In this document: piece after piece, positions 4,947-11,822 of the stretch
Numbering within the stretch: the first letter of the stretch is position 1
Layout of the letters: every line of letters begins with the position of its first letter
DNA from: Bacillota bacterium
Lineage (GTDB): Bacteria > Bacillota > Clostridia > Clostridiales > Clostridiaceae
NCBI GenBank assembly: GCA_030706065.1
Contig: JAUZPH010000038.1
Span: 1 to 14,469 of the forward strand
Direction of reading: 5' to 3'
Length of the DNA stretch: 14,469 nt
The notes under the pieces: model-generated
What the model saw: only the letters and a program-made list of their open reading frames with translations
The model's database searches: none
What the model was told of the DNA's origin: nothing
Program-made: the position numbers and the translations under genes

Positions 4947-7241
4947 TCATACTTGGCAACTAATAATATCCGTCTGCCGGACAAGATAAGTTTCAACTTC
5001 TTGAACCGGCCTGCCAAGCAAAAAACCTTGTATATCATCACACTTTGCATCCTTCAGGTAGTCCAATTGTTCTTGAGTCTCCACTCCTTCAGCTACAACA
5101 CTTATATTCATATTGTGCACAAGAGCGATTATTGGCTTCACAATATCATTTTTATTATCACTGTTATCTATGTTTCTTATGAAGGACTTATCTATTTTTA
5201 AGGTGTCAATAGGCAGCTGCTGCAGATAACTAAGAGATGAGTAGCCTGTCCCAAAGTCATCCAATGAAATTCTGACTCCCAGACTTTTCAGTTCATTGAA
5301 AATAGAAATTGCATTCTCAAAGGAATCAATAAACACGCCTTCTGTAATTTCCAATTCAAGATATTCAGCATTAAAGCCTGTTTCTAAAAGCACTTCCTTA
5401 ATCATTTCTACAAACCCGGAACTTTTGAATTGGATAGGTGAAATATTTACCGAGATTATTCCCAAGTAATTAAAATCCCGCTGAAGCTCGGAGAATTTTA
5501 AGCAGGCCATTTTTAAAACCCATCTGCCTATGGTATTAATGTAGCCGGTTTCTTCAGCTAACGGAATAAAATCCATTGGCTGAACGATACCTATATCACG
5601 GCTCTGCCAGCGGATAAGAGCTTCAAAGCCGCTTATGCCGTTATCCCTCAGTGAGAATTTCGGCTGATATACAAGGTAGAATTCATCGTTTTCTATGGCG
5701 GAAAGTAATCTGTTTTCAATGTCTACCTTTTTCATAAGTTCTATTTCCATTGCCTTGTTAAATAATTTATAGCTGTTCTTTCCGGTTTCTTTTGCCCTGT
5801 ACATTGCAGTATCGGCATTTCTCAGCAGTTCATCAATCCTCTTTCCATCTTCAGGGAAAATAGATATGCCGAAGCTTGCACTGACAATGAATCTGTTGCT
5901 TTTAAGCTTAACAGGCTTTTTCAGTGAATTCATAAGCCTTTGAATAAAAACTTCTACTTCCTGAACCTTGGAATATCCTTGAACAATTACTGCAAATTCA
6001 TCTCCGCCAAGCCTTCCAAGAACATTTGGTTCCTTGACGACATACTTGAATCTGCTGGCAACTTCTTTTATCAATATATCTCCGAAATAATGGCCCATGC
6101 TGTCATTGACCTTCTTAAAGTTATCCAGGTCAATAAAAACCACGTAGACTTGGAAGCCGTCTTCATCAGCGGCGGCCAGAGCCTTGCGCAATTTATCCAA
6201 AAAGCACCTTCTGTTCGGGAGCCCGGTGAGATAATCACAGAAGGCAAGCTTTTGCATACGTTCTTCCTTCTCTTTTAATGGAGTTATATCAGTATAGGCT
6301 CCGACTATCATGTGCGGTGTTCCATCTTTATGAAACAGGGCTTTAATCCGCACTCTGATCCATAAGTAATCACCCTTTTTTGTTCTCATTCTATACTCGT
6401 CTTCGTGATAATCTATTCTGTGCTCCAGATAGTCCTCGTATCTGATTTGGGCTGAATTTCGATCTTTTTTATGTATAAGCTCGCTCCAATGCTTCATACT
6501 AAGGATCTCATCATCAGTATAACCAAGTACATTAAACCACCATTGGGAAAAAACCTGTTTGTCCTTGTCTATATCATAACTCCATATTCCATCGTTTGTG
6601 GATTCCGAGACTAGTTTATATATATCCTGGTGCAGAGCTATGATTTCGGCGTTTTTGGCGTTTATGTCTTCTATATGTTTCAGGTTTCTTCTTTGCCTCT
6701 CCATAAACATGTTATTAATAACAACCACCATAGCTAATGCCACTAAATAAATACCCATCCTGGCAACATAATCGGAGGCATCCAGTTGAACGAACATTAC
6801 GGGGTGTGCTGCCCACAGGTAAATTTCAATTGAAATGGCTGCGGCGGTACTATATATCATTACGGTTTTGTCTACAGAAACAATGGCGCTGATTAAGCAT
6901 ATAAAGGAAATTGACCATACTGTGAGTCCTCCATTGGTTTGAAAGCTCAAAAGAATAGTGATAACTATTGCTGCAAAGATCAGTGATAAAATATGTGTTA
7001 TGAGCCTGGGGGACAGTTTTGAGTTTCTAAGGTAAAGTGATACAAGTCCCAGGATAACAAGGAAGATACTGTATATGGTTATTATGTATATTTTTTGATC
7101 GGTAAAAAATGCGCGGGAAACGAAATTTACTACGGAACCGCTGAAGGTTCCTATAGTAACAAATCTGGCCAGTATCCTATTGGAATCCTTCGTTATGTTC
7201 ACAATATCTTTTTCACTTTGTTTATTCATGTGAAGCCTCAT
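4947..7241 (-). CDS. Membrane PAS-GGDEF-EAL cyclic-di-GMP enzyme
   Basis: This 764-residue sensor makes and/or breaks cyclic di-GMP. Residues about 25-180 hold five to six hydrophobic segments forming a membrane sensor. A linker leads to a PAS domain (about 205-325, PAC end VGAYTDIT). The diguanylate cyclase domain (about 330-495) has DYLTGLPNRR and an intact GGDEF (412-416). The phosphodiesterase domain (about 505-750) has FEALIRW (E540), VNISPIQF, LELEITEG, DDFGTGYSS (661-669), LKIDKS and AEGVETQEQ, so the metal and substrate residues look complete. The inhibitory RxxD site before GGDEF reads KEPN and is degenerate. Both domains may be active, or GGDEF may serve as a GTP-sensing regulator of EAL. 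ATG 7241 has AGGGG 6 nt upstream; a second ATG four codons later is also possible. It is monocistronic, with a likely promoter at 7400-7428. Confidence 0.95.
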   Translation of the reverse strand: MRLHMNKQSEKDIVNITKDSNRILARFVTIGTFSGSVVNFVSRAFFTDQKIYIITIYSIFLVILGLVSLYLRNSKLSPRLITHILSLIFAAIVITILLSFQTNGGLTVWSISFICLISAIVSVDKTVMIYSTAAAISIEIYLWAAHPVMFVQLDASDYVARMGIYLVALAMVVVINNMFMERQRRNLKHIEDINAKNAEIIALHQDIYKLVSESTNDGIWSYDIDKDKQVFSQWWFNVLGYTDDEILSMKHWSELIHKKDRNSAQIRYEDYLEHRIDYHEDEYRMRTKKGDYLWIRVRIKALFHKDGTPHMIVGAYTDITPLKEKEERMQKLAFCDYLTGLPNRRCFLDKLRKALAAADEDGFQVYVVFIDLDNFKKVNDSMGHYFGDILIKEVASRFKYVVKEPNVLGRLGGDEFAVIVQGYSKVQEVEVFIQRLMNSLKKPVKLKSNRFIVSASFGISIFPEDGKRIDELLRNADTAMYRAKETGKNSYKLFNKAMEIELMKKVDIENRLLSAIENDEFYLVYQPKFSLRDNGISGFEALIRWQSRDIGIVQPMDFIPLAEETGYINTIGRWVLKMACLKFSELQRDFNYLGIISVNISPIQFKSSGFVEMIKEVLLETGFNAEYLELEITEGVFIDSFENAISIFNELKSLGVRISLDDFGTGYSSLSYLQQLPIDTLKIDKSFIRNIDNSDNKNDIVKPIIALVHNMNISVVAEGVETQEQLDYLKDAKCDDIQGFLLGRPVQEVETYLVRQTDIISCQV

Positions 7242-7399
7242 TTACATCCCCTGCCTTTTCCCGGTGTTACCTATTAACTTTTATAGATATTGAATCACTA
7301 TGTTTTAAAGTCTTTAATTACAGATTTCCGTGTTTAAAACCCTATATAAAGCAAAAATTCCAGTACATTAATAATTAATATAATTTAATTATAATATAT

Positions 7400-7428
7400 A
7401 TTATATCATAAGTACCAATGGATGTTAA
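7400..7428 (-). promoter_or_regulatory. Promoter of the GGDEF-EAL gene
   Basis: On the minus strand TTAACA (complement of 7423-7428), a 17-bp spacer and TATAAT (complement of 7400-7405) form a near-consensus sigma-A promoter with an extended TGA before the -10. It would give a leader of about 150 nt before the GGDEF-EAL start. I see no cyclic-di-GMP riboswitch core in that leader. The region is very AT-rich and may also contain the promoter of the decayed plus-strand gene at 7469. Confidence 0.5.
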
Positions 7429-7468
7429 CGATGTTCAAATGTAGATTTGTGATCAAGGTGTATATATT

Positions 7469-7593
7469 TTGAGAAACGTCTTTTTTATCATAGGTACTGC
7501 ATACTCTGTGAAGTCAACGATGTGTAAAATGCTGGCCGATAGATTTGACTTATATCATGTGGTGAGAAATATCATTCGGATTTGGTAAATAAA
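7469..7593 (+). pseudogene. Relic of a P-loop nucleotide-kinase-like gene
   Basis: From TTG 7469, with AAGGTG 8 nt upstream, the frame reads LRNVFFIIGTAYSVKSTM then CKMLADRFDLYH. This is the N-terminus of a P-loop kinase-like protein (Walker A GxxxxGKS) in which the invariant Gly before Lys is Val. At 7558 the coding sense moves by one base: the next frame continues CGEKYHSDLVNK. Restoring one T in CATGT (to CATTGT) rejoins the two. The rest of the kinase is missing, and the reading frame runs straight into the flavoprotein relic. Defects seen: non-ATG start, lost P-loop glycine, one-base deletion, missing C-terminus. Exact family uncertain. Confidence 0.45.
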
Positions 7594-7875
7594 GTTGCAG
7601 GTTTTATAGGAATGGAAACTGCCGAAACTATGAAGGACCTCGGAAAAGATATACGCATTATTCAGTTGGATCCAAGGGCATTGCTGGAGGCCTTTGATAA
7701 GGAAACCACTGATATAATGGATAAGGGGATGGTAAGATGTGGGATAAAACTTCATCTCAGCGAAAACGTGTAAGCCTTTAGTAGAGAAGAAAAGGTGACT
7801 GAAGTAGTTATGGACAAGGGCAGCTATAAGGCTGATATGGTGATAATCTGTACAGGGGTCAGGCCCAAGTTTTAG
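7594..7875 (+). pseudogene. Relic of a pyridine nucleotide-disulfide oxidoreductase (NADH oxidase/CoA-disulfide reductase type)
   Basis: The frame reads VAGFIGMETAETMKDLGKDI, which is the NAD(P)H-binding GxGFIGxExAE region of the flavoprotein family with part of its glycine motif lost. RIIQLDPRALLEAFDKE follows. A TAA at 7771-7773 interrupts it, but the same frame continues as AFSREEKVTEVVMDKGSY and KADMVIICTGVRPKF before TAG 7873-7875. The block ending CTGVRP is the conserved ATG-x-RP-type motif after the NADH domain. Both the N-terminal FAD domain and the C-terminal dimerisation domain are absent, so only the middle of a protein of about 450 residues survives. The TAA could be a single change from AAA. 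Intact relatives are NADH oxidases and CoA-disulfide reductases. Confidence 0.65.
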
Positions 7876-7942
7876 CAAATTGTACCACATAGGACCGATT
7901 AGACGAAAGTATAATGCCAAGGAAAAATATCATAAAGCAACA

Positions 7943-7972
7943 AGGGCATTACCCGCTGAATAGCAATGCCCT
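7943..7972 (-). terminator. Probable terminator of the cobalamin-binding regulator
   Basis: AGGGCATT (7943-7950) pairs perfectly with AATGCCCT (7965-7972). On the minus strand the hairpin overlaps the stop codon of the regulator and is followed by TTGTTGCTTT, a weak T-tract. The 14-nt loop and broken T-run make it a moderate candidate. Confidence 0.45.
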
Positions 7973-8882
7973 ACCCCACTCCTAATAAATTCTTTGCAAC
8001 TGTTACCGCTTCTTCGGCGCTTGAGGAGTACCCGTCAGCTCCAACTTCCTTCCAAAGGCTTCTATCAAGGTTAAAAGGCGCACCTCCTACCATAATCTTT
8101 ACTTCCCGGCAGCCTTCTTCTCTTTTTACTGCAGTAATCAAATCCCTCACGGCATTCACATGGTAGTCCATAGTGGCTGAAACAGCTAAAATACCTGCAT
8201 GCTTCTCCTCCAGAGTTTTTATAATACTCTGAGTTGGCAGATTGCTGCCCAGAAAATAGGTTTTAAAGCCCGCCATTTCCAAAAGATCTGAAACCATGCG
8301 TAATCCGATATTATGGAGTTCCCCATTCACAGAAACCAAGATAACGTTATAGGGATATCTTGTCTGGTTATTCAAGTAGCTATACAACTGATTCATAACA
8401 GTAATAGTAAAATTCGAAAAATAATGTTCCGAAGCTACATCAAGCTGACCGGATTCCCATAGTGCTCCTATCTGCTTTAAGGCATGTTCGAATACATGGA
8501 GATACAAATCCTCGATTTTTATTCCTTTTTTTATTTCATTCATGATAAGACTGTTTGCAGTCTGCTTATCCCCACTTAACACCAGCTCCATATAGTGCCT
8601 GGCTAAGAATTTCATATCCTCTTTAGAATATTCATAGTTTACGCCTGCAGTGAGCTGTGAGTCTCTGGATACGTTTATTACATCATTTCTACCCAGTAAA
8701 TAGTCCATAGTTACTCCAAAATAATCTGCCAGCATGTGTAAAACTCTTTCATCCGGAAATCGGGTACCCTGCTCATAGTTTGCTATAGTGGTCTGAGCCA
8801 CTCCAAGTTCCCCTGCTAAAATCTTCTGTGAGATTTTTCGGCTTTTTCTAAGTTCTTTTAACCTAAACGCAAGACCACTCAT
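7971..8882 (-). CDS. HTH_XRE regulator with cobalamin-binding (CarH-like) sensor domain
   Basis: This 303-residue one-component regulator has a Cro/CI-type helix-turn-helix (about 6-64, with LGVAQTTIANYEQGTRFP) and a helical cobalamin-binding cap (about 90-170) carrying the Wx9EH motif (W142, E152, H153). A Rossmann-type B12 domain (about 177-303) follows with ELHNIG (E188-G193, His190 the expected lower ligand), VSAT (234-237) and VGGAPF (265-270). The cap and B12 fold match those of CarH/LitR photoreceptors, which use a MerR-type HTH instead. Thermus CarH has a histidine right after the Trp (His132) that forms the light adduct; here that residue is Glu143. I chose ATG 8882 because AAGGGTG lies 6 nt upstream; GTG 8891 is an alternative. 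It is divergent from the chemoreceptor gene, and two operator-like repeats lie between them. Likely role: B12- and perhaps light-responsive repressor. Confidence 0.9.
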   Translation of the reverse strand: MSGLAFRLKELRKSRKISQKILAGELGVAQTTIANYEQGTRFPDERVLHMLADYFGVTMDYLLGRNDVINVSRDSQLTAGVNYEYSKEDMKFLARHYMELVLSGDKQTANSLIMNEIKKGIKIEDLYLHVFEHALKQIGALWESGQLDVASEHYFSNFTITVMNQLYSYLNNQTRYPYNVILVSVNGELHNIGLRMVSDLLEMAGFKTYFLGSNLPTQSIIKTLEEKHAGILAVSATMDYHVNAVRDLITAVKREEGCREVKIMVGGAPFNLDRSLWKEVGADGYSSSAEEAVTVAKNLLGVG

Positions 8883-8920
8883 AATGTTCACCCTTACCCT
8901 TTACTTATTAGTTACACTTT

Positions 8921-8941
8921 ATCACATTATGTGTATTTATT
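8921..8941. promoter_or_regulatory. Operator-like repeat 1 (regulator side)
   Basis: ATCACATTATGTGTATT (8921-8937) contains the perfect 11-bp palindrome CACATTATGTG (8923-8933). It matches repeat 2 at 15 of 17 positions in the same orientation, with centres 49 bp apart. It lies 40-60 bp upstream of the regulator start, where that gene's own promoter should be, so it probably mediates autoregulation. The binding protein is inferred to be the divergent XRE-B12 regulator. Confidence 0.5.
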
Positions 8942-8962
8942 CCACAAAAAAGTATAATTTAC

Positions 8963-8991
8963 TTGAAATATCACAATACGTGTATTATTAT
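8963..8991 (+). promoter_or_regulatory. Chemoreceptor promoter
   Basis: TTGAAA (8963-8968), a 17-bp spacer and TATTAT (8986-8991) fit a sigma-A promoter about 74 nt upstream of the chemoreceptor ATG. Nearly the whole spacer is operator-like repeat 2, so a bound repressor would directly block RNA polymerase. Confidence 0.5.
8970..8990. promoter_or_regulatory. Operator-like repeat 2 (chemoreceptor side)
   Basis: ATCACAATACGTGTATT (8970-8986) is a near copy of repeat 1, differing at two positions, with CAC-N5-GTG symmetry (8972-8982). It fills the gap between the -35 and -10 of the chemoreceptor promoter. A more degenerate relative, CACAATTTGTATTA, occurs at 9033-9046. Confidence 0.55.
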
Positions 8992-9064
8992 GGATATAAG
9001 TACTCATTTTGAAATATTATGTCTTATCAGTACACAATTTGTATTAAATTCTGGGGGTGTCAAT

Positions 9065-10777
9065 ATGAAATGGCTTGGAAATTTAAAAATTTCACTAAAA
9101 TTATCATTTTCCTTCATAACAGTAGCCCTTTTCATTGCCATAGTTGGTTTCATCGGACTGACCAACGTGGAGAAAATTAATTCAAAGGTTGAATCTATCT
9201 ATAAATTGGATCTTATTGCGGTAAAGTCTATAAGTCAAATAAATGAAAACTTTCTTAAGGTTCAAGGCAATATTATACATATGTTATATGAAGAGGATGA
9301 TTCAGAAGTTCAAAAATATCTATCCGAAATTGCCAGCGCTACAAATAAAAACAACGAGCTGTTGGCTGAGTACGAAAGTACTATTACACTGGAAGAGGAC
9401 AGGAAAAGGTTTGCTGAGCTCAATAATCTGCTGAAAGAATACAGAGCCTCCCGTGATAATTTAGTAACTCTGATAAAGGACAATAAAAGTGCAGATGCCA
9501 TTGCAGCCTTCAGCAGCTTTGATTCTCTGCAGCAATCCCTGAGCAGGACTTTGAATGATTACGTGGACTTTAACGTAAACCTTGCAAAAGCTGATTATGA
9601 AGAAAGTATGGCCTTGCATTCCTCTTCAAAGATAACGGTAATTGCAGCTGTTATTACAGGCTTTGCCTTAGCTCTGATCCTTGGTTTACTGATGTCAGGA
9701 ACCATTTCAAGAAAAATAAAAAGGGTTTTAAAGTTCTCCGAGGCTTTGGGAAAGGGTGATTTGACTTCTACCATTGAGATTAATTCCATGGATGAGATAG
9801 GTGTTTTATCTGCAGCCCTTAATAATTCTGTTATAAATGTAAGAAACCTGGTCCAGGATATAATAAACAGTGCGGAGACCTTAAGCGCCTCCAGCGAAGA
9901 GCTTTCCGCTGCAGCAGAGGAAGTAAGTTCAAGCATAGAAGCTGTAAATGAGTCATCCCTTCAAGTGTCCGCAGGGGCACAGGATCTGAGTTCAGCCACG
10001 GAAGAGGTCGGAACCCTTGCAGGTGATATTGCCCTTGCGTCCGCCTCTTTAGCAGAAAAAGCCAAGATCACCTCTATATCGGTCACTGAGATAAAACAAA
10101 GGGTAATTAACATAAAAAGCACAGCGACCGAAAGCATTCAAGCCGGGAACAAACTTTACGAAGAAAAAAGGCTGAATATTCTTAAATCCATTGAAGAAGG
10201 CAAGGTAGTAAATGACGTAAAAATAATGGCAGATTCCATTGCGAGTATAGCCGCTCAAACAAATCTTCTTTCGCTGAATGCAGCAATTGAGGCCGCTCAG
10301 GCTGGAGACCGCGGAAGAGGCTTTGCGATAGTGGCAGATGAAATACGAAAACTTGCGGATCAATCCTCAAAAACAGTTTCAGATATTCAAAGGGTTGTAG
10401 ATCAGGTAAGGAAAGCCTTTTTCAATCTTTCAAAAAGCGGACAGGAAGTTCTTGATTACATTTATAGTAATGTTCAGCCAAACTACGAACTTCTTATGGA
10501 TATAGGTATTCAGTATGACAAGGATGCTGAATTTATACATTCGGTATCACAGGATATTGCAGTTTCTTCAAGGCATATTAATGAGAATATCGAGAATGTA
10601 AGCAGCGTACTTCAAAACGTTTCAGGCACAGCGGAAGAATCTGCAGCCAGCTCGGAGGAAATAATGAGCAGTATATCTGAAGTAAGCATGGCCATTTCCG
10701 GGGTTGCAGAATCAGCGCAAAGCCAGTCGGAGTTAGCTCAAATGTTGACAAGTATTGTACAAAAGTTCAGGGTTTAG
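9065..10777 (+). CDS. Methyl-accepting chemotaxis protein with four-helix-bundle sensor domain
   Basis: This 570-residue transmembrane chemoreceptor would signal to CheA/CheW. TM1 spans about 14-33. An extracytoplasmic helical ligand domain (about 34-187, 4HB_MCP type) is followed by TM2 (about 190-211), a HAMP domain (about 212-264) and a long coiled-coil signalling domain (265-570). The highly conserved hairpin tip is present (IASIAAQTNLLSLNAAIEAA, 392-411, then GDRGRGFAIVADEIRKLA). Glu/Gln/Ala/Ser-rich helices around 275-315 and 520-560 are the likely methylation region. No C-terminal CheR-tethering pentapeptide is seen. ATG 9065 is chosen because GGGGGTG lies 5 nt upstream; the frame is open further upstream to 8963, but that part overlaps the promoter. 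It is divergent from the cobalamin-binding regulator and probably controlled by it. No terminator is visible before the xylanase gene downstream. Confidence 0.95.
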   Translation: MKWLGNLKISLKLSFSFITVALFIAIVGFIGLTNVEKINSKVESIYKLDLIAVKSISQINENFLKVQGNIIHMLYEEDDSEVQKYLSEIASATNKNNELLAEYESTITLEEDRKRFAELNNLLKEYRASRDNLVTLIKDNKSADAIAAFSSFDSLQQSLSRTLNDYVDFNVNLAKADYEESMALHSSSKITVIAAVITGFALALILGLLMSGTISRKIKRVLKFSEALGKGDLTSTIEINSMDEIGVLSAALNNSVINVRNLVQDIINSAETLSASSEELSAAAEEVSSSIEAVNESSLQVSAGAQDLSSATEEVGTLAGDIALASASLAEKAKITSISVTEIKQRVINIKSTATESIQAGNKLYEEKRLNILKSIEEGKVVNDVKIMADSIASIAAQTNLLSLNAAIEAAQAGDRGRGFAIVADEIRKLADQSSKTVSDIQRVVDQVRKAFFNLSKSGQEVLDYIYSNVQPNYELLMDIGIQYDKDAEFIHSVSQDIAVSSRHINENIENVSSVLQNVSGTAEESAASSEEIMSSISEVSMAISGVAESAQSQSELAQMLTSIVQKFRV

Positions 10778-10892
10778 CTGTAGAGTTTTATTGAAAATTA
10801 TTCCTCATATCTATCTAAGCCTCTTAATTTCACTTTGATATTTGTATAAGCTGGATATTGTGGTAAAATTAAATAGGAGAGGAGGAGTGCAA

Positions 10893-11681
10893 ATGAAACA
10901 AAAAAGATTTGGATTATATTTAGGAATTTTAGTCTGTTTAGCAATTATAATCTGTATTGTGTTTATATTTTCAAATAAAGGCGGAAATACTGCTAAAAAC
11001 GAAAATACTACTAAGAACGGAGAAACAGCTAAGAACGGAAACACTACAAAAGACGTAAACGCAGCAAAAATCATCACCACAAATCAGACCGGCATCCAGG
11101 ATGGCTACAACTATGAGCTTTGGAAAGATAATGGGACCACAAGTATGACTCTCAACAGCGGCGGCGCCTTCAGCTGCTCCTGGAGTAACATGAACAATGC
11201 GTTGTTCCGTAAGGGCAAGAAATTCGACGAGACCCAGACATACCAGCAGCTTGGAAACATATCATTAAACTATGCTGCAAACTACAAGCCAAACGGAAAT
11301 TCATATTTGGCTGTATATGGATGGACCAGTAACCCTCTAGTGGAATTTTACATAGTGGACAGCTGGGGAAGCTGGCGTCCGCCGGGAGCAGTACCAAAGG
11401 GCACCATTACCGTTGACGGGGGGACCTATGACATATATGAGACCACCCGTACCGACCAGCCTTCCATTAAAGGCAATGCAACCTTTGAGCAGTACTGGAG
11501 TGTACGCCAGGAGAAACGTACAAGCGGAACCATATCTATCAGCGAACACTTTAAGAAGTGGGAGAGCATGGGAATGAAAATGGGCAAGATGTATGAAGTT
11601 TCTCTTGTTGTAGAGGGATATCAAAGCAGCGGTACTGCTGATGTGACCAGTAACACGCTTACTATCGGCGGCAGCAAGTAG
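10893..11681 (+). CDS. GH11 endo-1,4-beta-xylanase, membrane-anchored or secreted
   Basis: This 262-residue xylanase cuts the beta-1,4-xylan backbone outside the cell. Residues 1-27 form a basic start and a hydrophobic stretch acting as signal peptide or signal anchor; no clear signal-peptidase site or lipobox follows. A low-complexity Asn/Thr/Lys linker of imperfect repeats (about 30-59) leads to one GH11 jelly-roll domain (about 64-260). The nucleophile is Glu151 in NPLVEFYIVDSWG and the acid/base is Glu241 in VEGYQSSG. The family blocks YGWTSNP, GTYDIYETTR, PSI.G..TFEQYWSVR and SEHFKKW are present. The position matching Asn35 of Bacillus circulans xylanase appears to be Asn102, the type usually linked to neutral or alkaline optimum. 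There is no carbohydrate-binding module or dockerin, so it is non-cellulosomal. ATG 10893 follows GGAGAGGAGGAG; an upstream TTG at 10842 is poor. Confidence 0.95.
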   Translation: MKQKRFGLYLGILVCLAIIICIVFIFSNKGGNTAKNENTTKNGETAKNGNTTKDVNAAKIITTNQTGIQDGYNYELWKDNGTTSMTLNSGGAFSCSWSNMNNALFRKGKKFDETQTYQQLGNISLNYAANYKPNGNSYLAVYGWTSNPLVEFYIVDSWGSWRPPGAVPKGTITVDGGTYDIYETTRTDQPSIKGNATFEQYWSVRQEKRTSGTISISEHFKKWESMGMKMGKMYEVSLVVEGYQSSGTADVTSNTLTIGGSK

Positions 11682-11764
11682 CTGTCTTTCAGTCATCTCC
11701 AAGGACCTCGTTAGTGTAATATTCCGTTTTACGGAAGCAAATCATAATTGAATATATGTATGCA

Positions 11765-11807
11765 AAAAGCACCTCTTCCTGTCAATAAGCCAGGAAGAGG
11801 TGCTTTT
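11765..11807. terminator. Strong bidirectional terminator between GH11 and DUF975 genes
   Basis: A perfect 17-bp stem (11765-11781 with 11791-11807; core GCACCTCTTCCTG/CAGGAAGAGGTGC) has a 9-nt loop and A- and T-runs built into the ends. It can therefore terminate both convergent genes. A smaller hairpin TTCCGT/ACGGAA lies just before it at 11722-11736. Confidence 0.9.
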
Positions 11808-11822
11808 ACTGTCATACCGGTA

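Noticed and set aside
7242..7400. Cyclic-di-GMP riboswitch in the leader of the GGDEF-EAL gene
   Set aside because: The leader is AT-rich and lacks the conserved GNRA tetraloop/receptor and core blocks of either known class.
8963..9064. Upstream extension of the chemoreceptor frame to TTG 8963
   Set aside because: It lacks a ribosome binding site and overlaps the promoter and operator repeat. ATG 9065 has GGGGGTG at good spacing and starts just before TM1.
10842..10892. Upstream extension of the xylanase frame to TTG 10842
   Set aside because: No ribosome binding site precedes it. ATG 10893 follows a very strong GGAGAGGAGGAG and gives a normal signal sequence.
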